Origin: a bacterium
GTDB taxonomy: Bacteria; Electryoneota; RPQS01
Length of the DNA stretch: 64,000 nucleotides
Assembly (NCBI GenBank): GCA_016703065.1
Contig: JADJCU010000006.1
Span: 124,001-188,000, forward strand
Direction of reading: 5' to 3'
The notes below the pieces were generated by a model. The model was not told the origin of the DNA and did not search any database. It saw nothing but the letters and a program-made list of their open reading frames with translations. How positions within the stretch are numbered: position 1 is the stretch's first letter; each line of letters starts with the position of its first letter. The position numbers and the translations under genes are program-made. Positions 1 through 9,197 of the stretch are shown piece by piece.

Positions 1-566
1 ATCCACTGATTCGCTCCGGCGACGAGATTATTGCCTTGGACGCCAAAGTTAATTTTGACGACAACGCGCTCTACCGCCACCCCGACTATGACGCGCTGCG
101 CGACCTTGCTGAAGAAGATCCCTCCGAGATTGAAGCCTCCAAGTCCAATCTGAACTTCATCAAGCTTGACGGCAATATCGGATGCATGGTGAATGGCGCT
201 GGACTTGCGATGGCGACAATGGATATTATCAAACTGCATGGCGGTGAGCCGGCGAACTTCCTCGATGTCGGCGGCGGCGCAAACGCGCAATCGGTTGCGG
301 CAGCTTTCAAGATCATTTTGGCTGACAAGAACGTCAAGGCTGTCATGATCAACATCTTTGGCGGGATCGTACGCTGCGACCGTGTTGCGGCGGGCGTCAT
401 CGAAGCGGCAAAGAGCGAACACGTGACCGTACCGGTTATTGTACGGCTCGAGGGTAATAACGCGGATGTGGCCGCCCAGATGCTACGCGATTCCGGCTTG
501 AATCTAACTGTTGCGGGCGACTTGACCGATGCCGCAACCAAGGCCTGTGCGGCGGTGAAGGGATAA
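1..566 (+). CDS. sucC: Succinyl-CoA ligase (ADP-forming) beta subunit, C-terminal part
   Basis: The gene enters from outside the window; the frame is open from base 3, so the N-terminal ATP-grasp half is missing. Visible are the C-terminal ligase domain with the family motif FLDVGGGAN, followed by MINIFGGIVRCD, both hallmarks of SucC. The enzyme couples succinyl-CoA cleavage to NTP synthesis in the TCA cycle and works as a complex with SucD, whose gene starts 3 bases downstream. The stop is TAA at 564-566. Identity is certain; only the start is unknown. Confidence 0.95.
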   Translation, partial: PLIRSGDEIIALDAKVNFDDNALYRHPDYDALRDLAEEDPSEIEASKSNLNFIKLDGNIGCMVNGAGLAMATMDIIKLHGGEPANFLDVGGGANAQSVAAAFKIILADKNVKAVMINIFGGIVRCDRVAAGVIEAAKSEHVTVPVIVRLEGNNADVAAQMLRDSGLNLTVAGDLTDAATKACAAVKG

Positions 567-569
567 GCG

Positions 570-1502
570 ATGTCGATTCTACTAAATAAGAACACCAAGA
601 TAATTGTCCAGGGCATTACGGGCTCTGAAGGTTCGTTTCATAGCCAGCAGATGCTTGAGTACAAGACCAGAGTTGTCGGCGGTGTGACGCCGGGCAAGGG
701 CGGCACAATGGCCAACGACACGGTCCCTGTGTTTAACTCCGTGCGGGAAGCCGTTGGCAGCACGGGTGCAAACGCATCAATCATCTTCGTTCCACCTCCG
801 TTCGCGGCTGATGCGATGCTGGAAGCCATTGATTCCGGGATCGAGTTGATCATTGCTATCACTGAGGGTGTCCCCGTTCGTGATATGGTGACTGTCAAAC
901 ATGCGCTGCGCGGTTCAAGTTCCCGGTTGATTGGTCCGAATTGCCCGGGGATCATCACGCCGGGTGTGGGAAAGATGGGCATCATGCCCGCGTTTATTCA
1001 TCGTGAAGGCAAGTGTGGCCTGATCAGCCGGAGCGGTACGTTGACGTACGAGGCCGTGAAGCAGCTAAGTGATCGCGGTATCGGGCAGTCGACGTGTGTC
1101 GGCATCGGCGGCGATCCGATTCCCGGCTCAAACTTCCTTGACATCATGATACTCTTCAACCAAGACCCTGAGACGAATGCGGTCGTCATGATCGGCGAAA
1201 TCGGCGGGTCAGCGGAAGAGGAAGCGGCGGAATACATCAAGAGCGAATTCAAGAAGCCGGTCGTCGGCTTCATAGCGGGTCAAACCGCGCCGCCGGGCCG
1301 CCGGATGGGACACGCAGGTGCCATCATCGCCGGCGGAAAAGGCACGGCGAAAGAGAAAGTCGCGGCAATGGAACGCGCCGGTATTCATGTGTCAAAGTCT
1401 CCCGCTGATATTGGCGCGACTATGGCCAGAGTTCTTGGCAAAGTAAACAAAACAGATAATAAGGGACATGATGGAACGCACGCTGATGATTATCAAGCCT
1501 GA
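570..1502 (+). CDS. sucD: Succinyl-CoA ligase alpha subunit
   Basis: SucD carries the CoA-binding Rossmann domain (VQGITGSEG near residues 14-22, then GGVTPGKGG) and the phospho-histidine loop GRRMGHAGAI at about residues 246-255, where the histidine of GHAGAI is phosphorylated during catalysis. Length is about 310 aa against a usual 290. The surplus is a C-terminal tail that overlaps ndk by 32 bases and looks unlike SucD. A one-base shift in the A-run near 1438-1443 would instead give a TAATAA double stop just before the ndk ribosome binding site. The body is certain; the last 20 residues are doubtful. Confidence 0.95.
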   Translation: MSILLNKNTKIIVQGITGSEGSFHSQQMLEYKTRVVGGVTPGKGGTMANDTVPVFNSVREAVGSTGANASIIFVPPPFAADAMLEAIDSGIELIIAITEGVPVRDMVTVKHALRGSSSRLIGPNCPGIITPGVGKMGIMPAFIHREGKCGLISRSGTLTYEAVKQLSDRGIGQSTCVGIGGDPIPGSNFLDIMILFNQDPETNAVVMIGEIGGSAEEEAAEYIKSEFKKPVVGFIAGQTAPPGRRMGHAGAIIAGGKGTAKEKVAAMERAGIHVSKSPADIGATMARVLGKVNKTDNKGHDGTHADDYQA

Positions 1503-1869
1503 CGCCGTCGCCGCCAAGCATATTGGCGAGATCGTCGCGCGGGTCGAACGAGAGGGATTTCTTGTTTCCGGTCTTCGATATTTGAGTTTGTCCAAAGAGC
1601 AAGCTGGCGAGTTTTACGCAGTGCACAAAGAGCGTCCGTTTTACGGCGACCTCGTGCGCTATATGACGAGTGGTCCTGTTGTTGTGGGCCGCCTCGAGCG
1701 CGACAACGCGGTCGACCATTGGCGATCCGTTATTGGTGCAACCGATCCGCAGAAAGCCGCTCCCGGCACGATTCGAGCATTGTTCGGCACGAATATCGAG
1801 AGCAATGCCGTGCACGGCTCTGACTCGCCGGAAAATGGCCAGAAGGAAACCGACTTCTTCTTTGCATAG
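1471..1869 (+). CDS. ndk: Nucleoside diphosphate kinase
   Basis: A complete NDK of 132 aa. It transfers the gamma phosphate between nucleoside triphosphates and diphosphates through a phospho-histidine. The conserved start MERTLMIIKPDA and the active-site segment NAVHGSDS (His near residue 115) are present. Two ATGs stand in tandem at 1468 and 1471; AAGGG at 1461-1465 is only 2 bases from the first but 5 from the second, so 1471 is preferred. Placement directly after sucCD is sensible, since SucCD can make GTP or ATP that NDK interconverts. Confidence 0.95.
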   Translation: MERTLMIIKPDAVAAKHIGEIVARVEREGFLVSGLRYLSLSKEQAGEFYAVHKERPFYGDLVRYMTSGPVVVGRLERDNAVDHWRSVIGATDPQKAAPGTIRALFGTNIESNAVHGSDSPENGQKETDFFFA

Positions 1870-2494
1870 TGTTTACTTCACCTGCAAAACGGCTTGAGAG
1901 TCCCGCACCGTTTGTTCCGGCGGGTTGGCTGCTGTTTAGCGCAGCGGTGTTTCTGGTTTGCGTGAGCGCGAGCCGGACTTGGTTGTCGATGACGAGCCTG
2001 TCGCTTCTGCTTGCAATAGCTGGAATTTCACGAGCACAGGTTTCTTCCTGATCCGTCTGGTGTTATTCATCTTATCGACAGCAATCCTGATCCACTGCCA
2101 TTCACCCGTTGCCTATGCGCAGGCGATAGCCCGGGGTGTGGGCAAAATCACCGGATGGCGAATTGCTAAGCAGGCCGGACAGGTTGCGCATCTTGCTTTT
2201 GCCATGCTGCCGCAGGTTGATGCACATCTCGCCCAAAGACGGCTGGCCCGGCGACTGCGGGGTGTGAATGTTTCAGGCAGTGTATTTGCTCGCCTAAACG
2301 CGTATCGAGATGACCTATCATCGACTGTGTTGTTCGCGCTTGGTTATGCTCATTCGCTTGCGACAGTTTTGTGGTCACGCGGATACCGGCCTGACATCGA
2401 GGTGAGCCATGAGCCTCCTCGTCAATTGTCGTACACACGCTTCGCCTCCTGTTGTCTATTCTGTCTCATTTGCCTGAGCACCCTGCAGCAGTAG
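1869..2494 (+). CDS. EcfT/CbiQ-family transporter T component (one frame break)
   Basis: The reading frame starts at a GTG overlapping the ndk stop, runs to a TGA at 2049 and continues one frame over from about 2036-2042 to 2494. Joined, it gives about 208 aa: hydrophobic segments in the N-terminal half, then the two A-x-RG type coupling helices typical of EcfT/CbiQ (ARRLRGVN near the middle, LWSRGYRP later). Such proteins are the membrane coupling subunit of ECF vitamin or metal importers. No ATPase or S component lies beside it. The break is one missing base and is probably a sequence error. Family assignment rests on the two motifs and the topology, so it is moderate. Confidence 0.55.
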
Positions 2495-3291
2495 CGGACC
2501 GTCTTATCAAGACGGCGCAGCGGTTCAGGTATCGGATTGACCTTCAGTACGATGGAACTGAATTCAGCGGTATGCAGTGGCAGCCTGACCGACGCACCGT
2601 GCAGCAGTGCGTGGAAGAAGCGCTGGAGCCACTCTTTGAGAGCTTCGTGCGCTTGATTCCATCCAGCCGCACGGATGCCGGAGTTCACGCGGCGCAGCAA
2701 GTAGCACATTTTGATGTGCCGGTCAAACGCGCGCCTCATGCAATCGTGCGGGCGTGCAATAGCACAATGCCACAGGACGTTCGCATTGTGACGGCCGAGG
2801 AGCGTGACGAGACGTTTCATGCCCGGTTTTCCGCCCGGTGGCGCGGCTACGAATATAGAGTCAGCCAGGTGCCGGTCGCGCTGGGAAGGCAGTACGTCTG
2901 GCAGTATTTTCAGCCGACCAAAATAGAAACACTGGAGATGCTCGCGCAGCAGATTATTGGGACGCATTCGTTTCTCTCGTTTGCACACGAGAACCCGATC
3001 GAACGGCATGGCTATGAATGCACCGTGTTCCATTCAAGTTGGACGACACGCGGACCATTATTCGTCTATGAAATTCAAGCGAGTCGCTTTCTGCACGGCA
3101 TGGTGCGGATGCTGGTTGGAACGATGATCGACATCGCCAGCGGTCGGGGGAGTGCGAAATCAATTGCCGAGGTGCTGGCCGCGCACGATAACCGGTTGGC
3201 CGGAACCAAAGCACCTGCCAACGGCCTCACGTTGATGAGAGTTGGCTACAATGATTGGACAGGTGCGGAAAACCGTCGGCCCCTAAACTGA
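2452..3291 (+). CDS. truA: tRNA pseudouridine(38-40) synthase
   Basis: TruA converts U38-U40 of the tRNA anticodon arm to pseudouridine. The catalytic aspartate sits in SSRTDAGVHA (Asp about residue 75), preceded by the LQYDGTEFSGMQ strand; the C-terminal half keeps FLHGMVRMLVG, also a family hallmark. The length of 279 aa is slightly above normal because of a start at TTG 2452 that overlaps the preceding gene by 43 bases. A later start near RFRYRIDLQYDG would also fit, so the N-terminus is uncertain. The stop TGA shares bases with the ATG of the next gene. Confidence 0.93.
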   Translation: MSILSHLPEHPAAVADRLIKTAQRFRYRIDLQYDGTEFSGMQWQPDRRTVQQCVEEALEPLFESFVRLIPSSRTDAGVHAAQQVAHFDVPVKRAPHAIVRACNSTMPQDVRIVTAEERDETFHARFSARWRGYEYRVSQVPVALGRQYVWQYFQPTKIETLEMLAQQIIGTHSFLSFAHENPIERHGYECTVFHSSWTTRGPLFVYEIQASRFLHGMVRMLVGTMIDIASGRGSAKSIAEVLAAHDNRLAGTKAPANGLTLMRVGYNDWTGAENRRPLN

Positions 3292-4552
3292 TGAATCGAT
3301 TCTGGCAATTCTTCATCATCGGTTTGCTCGGCGGGAGCGTTGTGCTCTGGTTTTGGGGGCGGACCGATCCCGACAAATTCAGTTTGAAGCCCTCCAACAG
3401 AGATTAGACTCACTTCAAGTCCCAATGACTGCGTTGGAAATCAAAGGCGACCTGTCGTCCTTGGGAAGCGATCCGACAACGTTTTCCATTCCTGTGGCAC
3501 AGCAGGACATTTACCACAGCCGAGAGACCGTGCTCACGCGGGCAATTTCGCGCGCGTCCGATGCTGTTGTGGGAATTAGTGTAGAGCAAGTAACCGAGGT
3601 CGAGAACCCCTTTGTGCCGCGTGATCCGCTCTTCCGGATGTTCCTGGACGAGCGCTATTGGCCGCGCACGGTCAAGAAACAGGGCTCAGGCTTAGGGTCG
3701 GGGTTCATCGTTACGACGGACGGCTACATTGTCACAAATGAGCATGTTGTCAAGGATGCGACAACTGTTACAGTCACAACAACCGCGGGCAAGAAATACA
3801 ATGCGCGAATCGTCGGAATCGATGAGTTGCTCGACATGGCGCTCCTAAAGATCGAGGACAAGAACTTGCCGTATGTTGAGTGGGCAAACAGCGATGAGGC
3901 CATCGTCGGTGAATGGGTTGTCGCAATCGGTAACCCTTACGGTTTGTTTGATATCAATGATCAACCTTCGGCCTCCGTGGGCGTGATCTCGGCCTTGAAT
4001 CGTGACTTTGAGCGGGACTCGGACGGCCGATTGTACTCGGACATGATTCAGACTGATGCCGCAATCAATCGTGGAAACTCCGGTGGTCCACTGATCAATG
4101 CCGAGGGCAGGGCGGTCGGAATGAACAGTTTGATCTTCACCGAAAATGGCGGGTCGCTTGGAATCGGCTTCGCGATACCATCGAACCGTATCGTCAATGC
4201 GATTGAAGACCTCGTTCGAGGTGGCGTGGATCGCAACTACTGGCTCGGCATTCGGGCAAATGATCTGCGCGGCAACATGTGGAAGATGCTCGGATTGGCA
4301 GAGAATCGCGGCGCCATCATCACAGGCGTCGATCCAGGAAGTCCAGCGGATCGGGCGGGTATCAAGCCGGAAGACGTAATTCTGAAAATCAATGACAAGG
4401 TCATCAGCCGTTCGCAGGACGCCAAGGACTATGTCAACAATACCGATCTGCGGGTCGGAGATCGCCTGTCGTTCTATGTCACCCGGCGGGGCAAGTTGAT
4501 GACTAAAGAACTCGAACTAATTCCCATTCCCCGGGCCGGATCCTATAGATGA
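3291..4552 (+). CDS. HtrA/DegP-family periplasmic serine protease (one frame break)
   Basis: The protein begins with a membrane anchor (FFIIGLLGGSVVLWFW) from ATG 3291, in an ATGA overlap with truA. The frame breaks in a run of five G at about 3355-3360; six G would join it to the long downstream frame, giving about 420 aa. The trypsin-like triad is complete: His in VTNEHVV (about 152), Asp in LLDMALLKI (about 182), Ser in NRGNSGGPL (about 264). One PDZ domain follows (GVDPGSPADRAGIKPED region). It would degrade or refold misfolded envelope proteins. The single PDZ and the anchor resemble DegS or HtrA types. Confidence 0.9.
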
Positions 4553-5846
4553 TCGAACGCTATTCACGGGAACCCATGGCCTCCCTATGGACGGAAGAAG
4601 CGCGCTACCAAAGCTGGCTTCGCGTCGAGATTGCCGCTTTGCGGGCGCGCGCAGAGCGCGGTGAAATCGAGTCGGATGTTGTAGAGCAAATTGAGGCCTC
4701 CGCGCGCTTCACTTTGGAAGAGATTCATGACGTTGAAGCGGAAGTGCATCACGATGTAATCGCTTTCCTGACCGTCATCGCGCGCTATGTCGGACCGAAT
4801 TCCCGCTTCGTACACCTTGGGTTGACGTCATCAGACATCGTCGACACCGCGTTCGCGCTGCAGATTCAGCAGGCCGGTAGGTTGCTGCTTGAGGACGTAA
4901 GGCGCTGCGCATCGTGCTACGGCGCAGAGCGCTTGAGTTTCGCAGAACACCGGCAGTAGGTCGTACGCACGGAATTCATGCTGAACCAACTGTGTTCGGA
5001 CTGAAGTTCGCTCTTTGGGAAGATGAATTCGCGCGACACGAATCCCGCTTGGAAGAGACGTTGACGCGTGTGATCGTGGGCAAGCTATCCGGTGCCGTGG
5101 GAAACTACGGTCATACCGATCCCGACCTTGAGTCGCGAGTGATGGCGCAACTTGGCATTGGAACTGCGAGAATATCCACGCAAGTTGTTAGCCGAGATTT
5201 GCATGCGGAATTCCTAACTTTGCTTGCCCTAATCGGCGGAACGGTGGAGAAGATCGCTGTTGAAATCCGCCATTTGCAGCGCACCGAAGTGAGTGAAGCG
5301 TTCGAGCCGTTCGGCAAGAAGCAAAAAGGCTCGTCGGCGATGCCGCACAAGCGCAATCCGATTCTGTGCGAACGTCTAACCGGTATGGCGCGAATGCTGC
5401 GGGGCTACGCGATTGTGGGGCTTGAAAATATCGCACTTTGGCACGAAAGAGACATTTCACATTCGTCCACCGAGCGTGTCGTATTCCCCGACGCGTGTAT
5501 CGCGCTTGACTACATGCTGCATCTTCTGCTGCGTGTGGTTGACGGATTGGATGTTGATATTGACCAACTGGCACGAACGATTCATCAAACGCATGGTGCT
5601 CTCGCGTCTGAGAAGGTGCTTCATGCGTTGATTGAGAAGGGCTGGCTGCGTGAAGACGCGTATGCCGCCGTGCAAATGGCCGCGCGCACCGCGATAACTA
5701 CGCGGCAATCCATGGCAGGCTTGTTGAAAGAGAGCCGGGATGTATCCGCTGCGTTGACCGCTACCGAAATCGACCGGCTTGTTGCGCTTGACCCCGATTA
5801 TGACATGGCGGACGCGATTTTGCGCCGTCTGGGTATTGTGGACTAA
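4549..5846 (+). CDS. purB: Adenylosuccinate lyase (one frame break)
   Basis: PurB catalyses two beta-eliminations in purine synthesis: SAICAR to AICAR and adenylosuccinate to AMP. The fumarase/aspartase superfamily signature GSSAMPHKRNP is present in the second half, along with the LTSSDIVDTA region and a GRTHG histidine loop. The frame starts at ATG 4549 (ATGA overlap with htrA), breaks near 4903 by one missing base (the sequence should read R-R-L-R-I-V-L-R-R-R across the join), and continues to 5846. The joined length of about 432 aa matches the family. purC follows 11 bases downstream. Confidence 0.93.
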
Positions 5847-5857
5847 ATCCGGAACCC

Positions 5858-6574
5858 ATGAATCTCGACAAACTTGAACTTATTGTCCAGGGCAGCTCGA
5901 AAAAGCTCTATGCGACAAATCGGCCCAGTTATGCCATCCTTGAATTCACGGATGAAGCGGGCAATCCCCGGGAATCGCGTAAAACCGCGTTCACCGGCAA
6001 AGGTGAATTGAATTGCGGCGTGTCGAGTTTTCTGTTTCAATATCTTGAAAACTATCACGTGCCTACGCATTTCGTTGAGCGGCAAGGCCCGACCGACATG
6101 GCTGTGCGCCGGGTCGAAATGTTTGACATCAAGGCGATAATCTACAACATTGCAACGGGTGAATTTGCGCGGCGTTTCCGGCTTGATGACGGGCGCCCAC
6201 TGGATTATCCGGTTGTCGAGTATTTCCTGAAAGACCCCGCCCTCAACAATCCAATGGTGAACGAGAGCCATGCGGTAGCCCTGGGCTATGGACGGTCGGA
6301 CGATCTGCGCACAATGCTGCGGATTGCGACGAAGACCAATGCAGTCTTGAAATCTCTCTTTGAACGGCGCGGCCTGCTTCTCGTTGAGTTCGAGCTCGAG
6401 TTCGGAGACGCGGGGGACCATATTTGCATTGGAGACGAATTGACCGCCGACACATTCAGAGTTTGGGATCGGAAGACAAATCGAAAACTCGACCGCGATC
6501 GCGAGCTGCAGGATCAGGCCGGCGTCGAGCGCGCCTACCGCGAACTTTTCGAGCGTTTGACGAGCGCCGCATAG
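5858..6574 (+). CDS. purC: Phosphoribosylaminoimidazole-succinocarboxamide synthase
   Basis: SAICAR synthetase (238 aa, normal length) joins CAIR and aspartate with ATP. The N-terminal start motif GSSKKLYAT, the GKGELNCGVSSFLFQYLE segment and the metal/substrate segment LLLVEFELEFG are as in bacterial PurC. It directly follows purB, whose product acts on the PurC product, so the two form consecutive steps in one transcript. Confidence 0.95.
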   Translation: MNLDKLELIVQGSSKKLYATNRPSYAILEFTDEAGNPRESRKTAFTGKGELNCGVSSFLFQYLENYHVPTHFVERQGPTDMAVRRVEMFDIKAIIYNIATGEFARRFRLDDGRPLDYPVVEYFLKDPALNNPMVNESHAVALGYGRSDDLRTMLRIATKTNAVLKSLFERRGLLLVEFELEFGDAGDHICIGDELTADTFRVWDRKTNRKLDRDRELQDQAGVERAYRELFERLTSAA

Positions 6575-6582
6575 GTCTTGAA

Positions 6583-7227
6583 ATGTTGAGCTTTGCGCGC
6601 GAAGCGTGGCCGCTGGTTTTGCCGCCACTCGTGATCGGAATCATGGGGATATTCGGTGCGCGAAGTTGGAACAGTGTGGCGTTGCTCGTTGGCGGAGTCT
6701 TCTTGTGCGTACTTGCGCTCGCGATTCTGTTGTTCTTCCGTGACCCGCATCGTGTTCCGCCCCCTGACCAGAATTCAGTTGCCGCGCCGGCGGACGGTGT
6801 GGTGGTGGAGATTGAGACACTGGCCGATGGGCGCAAATTTGTGGCGATTTTTCTCAGTGTGTTTAATGTGCATGTGAATCGCTCTCCGTTCTCCGGGACC
6901 GTCAAATCGGTTGTGGAGAGGCCGGGAACTTACCGCCATGCGAATTCGCGGGATGGGGCGCAAGGTAACGCGCGGATCGACGTGGAACTTGAGAGCAGTT
7001 ACGGTCTGATTCGATTCAGCCAACTGTCCGGTTTCGTCGCGCGGAAGATTTCCTGCAGAGTCAGAACCGGCGAGATGTTGAATACTGGCGACAGGTTCGG
7101 GTTGATCTACTTTGGATCGCGGATGGAGGTTGAATTGCCGGCGACTGCGGTGATTACTGCGACGCTTGGACAGGTGACGAAGGCTGGCGAAACTGTTATC
7201 GCACAGTTTCCCATTAGATCAAGTTAA
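6583..7227 (+). CDS. psd: Phosphatidylserine decarboxylase proenzyme (short type)
   Basis: The 214-aa protein has two N-terminal membrane helices (about residues 8-25 and 30-52), then the PSD core: FRDPHR, NVHVNRSP and the self-cleavage site FGSRMEV, where Ser179 would become the pyruvoyl cofactor. It makes phosphatidylethanolamine from phosphatidylserine. The short, archaeal/Bacteroidetes-like form with an FGSR site is usual next to pssA, which follows 10 bases downstream and makes the substrate. Confidence 0.93.
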   Translation: MLSFAREAWPLVLPPLVIGIMGIFGARSWNSVALLVGGVFLCVLALAILLFFRDPHRVPPPDQNSVAAPADGVVVEIETLADGRKFVAIFLSVFNVHVNRSPFSGTVKSVVERPGTYRHANSRDGAQGNARIDVELESSYGLIRFSQLSGFVARKISCRVRTGEMLNTGDRFGLIYFGSRMEVELPATAVITATLGQVTKAGETVIAQFPIRSS

Positions 7228-7237
7228 GGAGTCTCAT

Positions 7238-7984
7238 TTGAGACATTTGGCAAACATTCTGACAGCATTGAATCTGCTCTGCGGTTTTTCTGCTATCTTG
7301 CTCTCGATTGATGGGCACGTGCAGCTCGCCGCGTGGTGCATCGTTCTTGCAGTTGTCATGGATGCATTTGACGGCAAGGCGGCGCGCTTTTTCGGTGTAT
7401 CGTCGCCGTTTGGTCTGCAATTCGACTCGTTAGCAGATGTTGTGTCGATGGGAGTCGCACCGTCTGTCTTGTGCTATGCTGCCGCTTTTCAGGATGATTC
7501 GCTGCTCGGAATGGCTCTCTGTGCTGTGCCGGTTCTGGCTGCCGCATTTCGCCTCGCGAGATTCAATGTGCGCAGCGCGAGCCGGTCAAGCGCTTACGAA
7601 GGCCTGACTTCACCGCTCCACGCAAACTTAATTGCCACTTTCATTATCATGAACTATGATGTATGGGGCGAAGTTGCCGCCGTCGAGGTCTTGGCCGGAC
7701 TGATGATCATTACCGCCCTTTTGATGGTTAGCAGATTGCCCATAGGTGGATTGCCGCGTTTCACGCTGCGCGAGCAGGGGAAAAACCTATGGAAGTTGGC
7801 AGTACTGGCCGTTGTCCTGGGCGTTGCCGCGATCAATCCTCCGCTATTTGCGTTTCCAGTGATGTTGCTGCTCGTCGTTTCGGCCGCAATAGCCGGGCAA
7901 TTGCAGAGTCGCAAAGCACAGCGCGACGCTTTGGATGAAGAAGAGTTGCCGGAACCTCTGACCTCAACATGGAAGAACTCGTGA
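7238..7984 (+). CDS. pssA: CDP-diacylglycerol-serine O-phosphatidyltransferase
   Basis: An integral membrane CDP-alcohol phosphatidyltransferase of 248 aa. The family motif D-x2-DG-x2-AR-x8-G-x3-D-x3-D is intact: Asp42, Asp45, Gly46, Ala49-Arg50, then Asp63 and Asp67. It makes phosphatidylserine for Psd. The start is TTG at 7238 with a good ribosome binding site (AAGGAG) 6-8 bases upstream. Several transmembrane helices follow the catalytic loop. The stop overlaps the purS start (GTGA). Confidence 0.93.
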   Translation: MRHLANILTALNLLCGFSAILLSIDGHVQLAAWCIVLAVVMDAFDGKAARFFGVSSPFGLQFDSLADVVSMGVAPSVLCYAAAFQDDSLLGMALCAVPVLAAAFRLARFNVRSASRSSAYEGLTSPLHANLIATFIIMNYDVWGEVAAVEVLAGLMIITALLMVSRLPIGGLPRFTLREQGKNLWKLAVLAVVLGVAAINPPLFAFPVMLLLVVSAAIAGQLQSRKAQRDALDEEELPEPLTSTWKNS

Positions 7985-8220
7985 AAGCGACCGTTATCGT
8001 AGAACTCAAGGACGGCGTGCTGGACCCGCAAGGTCAAGCTATACAGCAACTGTTGGTGCAGCGCGGTTATTCGCAGATCGAACAGGTCCGGGTAGGCAAG
8101 AAAGTTGAATTTGAGCTCTCGGGAGTATCGGTGGAGCAGGGCAGGACGATGCTCGCCGAAGTCGCTGACAAGCTACTCGCAAACCCGATTATTGAACAAT
8201 ACCGGATTGAACTGGAATGA
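7981..8220 (+). CDS. purS: Phosphoribosylformylglycinamidine synthase subunit PurS
   Basis: A small protein of about 79 aa with the canonical PurS opening KATVIVELKDGVLDPQG. PurS bridges PurQ and PurL in the three-part FGAM synthase of bacteria that lack the large fused PurL. GTG 7981 overlaps the pssA stop and fits homologues best; an in-frame ATG at 7969 would add four residues. It is followed in an ATGA overlap by purQ; the purL partner lies about 51 kb away at 59.7 kb. Confidence 0.93.
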   Translation: MKATVIVELKDGVLDPQGQAIQQLLVQRGYSQIEQVRVGKKVEFELSGVSVEQGRTMLAEVADKLLANPIIEQYRIELE

Positions 8221-8933
8221 GCATCGCCGTCGTGACATTTCCGGGTTCGAACTGCGACCGCGACTGTGTTCACGTATTGCAGAACATTGTTGGCGCTCCC
8301 ACGGTTCAGGTGTTTCACAAAGAGACTGGACTTCACGGTGTGAGTGGCGTGCTTGTGCCGGGCGGATTCTCCTATGGCGACTATCTCCGCGCCGGTGCAC
8401 TGGCGAAAGTCTCTCCTATCATGCCGGCGATTCGCCGATTTGCTGATGCCGGAGGTCCAGTACTGGGGATTTGTAACGGATTTCAGATTCTGTGCGAGGC
8501 GGGACTTCTCCCCGGTGCGCTCATGTTGAATCGCAATTTGCGATTCATCTCGCGGTGGGTAGGCATGCGAGTCGAGAATTGCGACACGATCTATACGCGC
8601 CACTTGTGGCAAGGGCAAATTGTGCGTATGCCGATGGCACATGCCGAAGGCAACTTCACGGCTGACCCTGAGACGATTGCGGCGCTTGAAGCCAATCAGC
8701 AAGTCATCTTTCGTTACGTAGAACCGGTTCGCGCTGATGCCCCGGATGGAAATCCTAACGGCAGTATCAATTCGATTGCAGGAATCGTGAACGATGCGGG
8801 CAACGTTCTCGGCATGATGCCGCATCCAGATCGCGCATCGGAAGAGATCATCGGTTCAACTGACGGCCTTCCCATCTTTCGAGCGTTTGCGGAAGCGGCA
8901 CTCAACTCTGTCCGGCTCGAACACTCCTTCTGA
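8217..8933 (+). CDS. purQ: Phosphoribosylformylglycinamidine synthase glutaminase subunit
   Basis: A class I glutamine amidotransferase of 238 aa that supplies ammonia to PurL. The nucleophile is in VLGICNGFQ (Cys86), and the His-Glu pair is in MMPHPDRASEE near the C-terminus. The N-terminus VVTFPGSNCDRD is typical of PurQ. It overlaps purS by four bases. Together with purS and purL in this window it completes the small-subunit FGAM synthase. Confidence 0.95.
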   Translation: MSIAVVTFPGSNCDRDCVHVLQNIVGAPTVQVFHKETGLHGVSGVLVPGGFSYGDYLRAGALAKVSPIMPAIRRFADAGGPVLGICNGFQILCEAGLLPGALMLNRNLRFISRWVGMRVENCDTIYTRHLWQGQIVRMPMAHAEGNFTADPETIAALEANQQVIFRYVEPVRADAPDGNPNGSINSIAGIVNDAGNVLGMMPHPDRASEEIIGSTDGLPIFRAFAEAALNSVRLEHSF

Positions 8934-8939
8934 TTCACT

Positions 8940-9197
8940 ATGAACCTCGGTATCGGCGAGCTTGCTTTGGTGATGCTGGTCGTCTTCCTGCTTTTTGGCG
9001 GCAAGCGACTTCCGGAAACAGCGCGTCAACTGGGCCGGGGCATCTCCGACCTGCGTCGATCCTATCTTGACGTTAAGCGTGACATAACACAGCAGACATT
9101 TGGACCCGACGCGCCGACGCAGAAATCAACCTCACCGAATGTACCAGCGAATACCCAGCCCCGAAACGCTACGTCAGACGCCTCGCAGAATTCCTGA
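8940..9197 (+). CDS. tatA: Sec-independent translocase subunit, TatA family
   Basis: An 85-aa protein with one N-terminal membrane helix (ELALVMLVVFLLFG), the FGGKRLPE hinge and an amphipathic helix (ARQLGRGISDLRRSY), followed by a low-complexity tail. This is the TatA/TatE layout; TatA rings form the pore for folded, twin-arginine substrates. No tatC is in the window. It overlaps the probable gatA start by 59 bases. Confidence 0.88.
   Translation: MNLGIGELALVMLVVFLLFGGKRLPETARQLGRGISDLRRSYLDVKRDITQQTFGPDAPTQKSTSPNVPANTQPRNATSDASQNS

Noticed and set aside
86..616. Long antisense reading frame over sucC
   Set aside because: It mirrors the codon structure of a strongly conserved gene, has no family features, and similar shadows lie over most genes here.
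2422..3033. Minus-strand frame of about 200 codons over truA
   Set aside because: It is fully covered by a gene with clear catalytic motifs; composition is Arg/His-rich as in shadow frames.
9139..9197. Programmed frameshifting between tatA and gatA or within the broken genes
   Set aside because: No slippery heptamer or downstream structure repeats at the sites, and both +1 and -1 changes occur next to homopolymers, which fits sequencing error.
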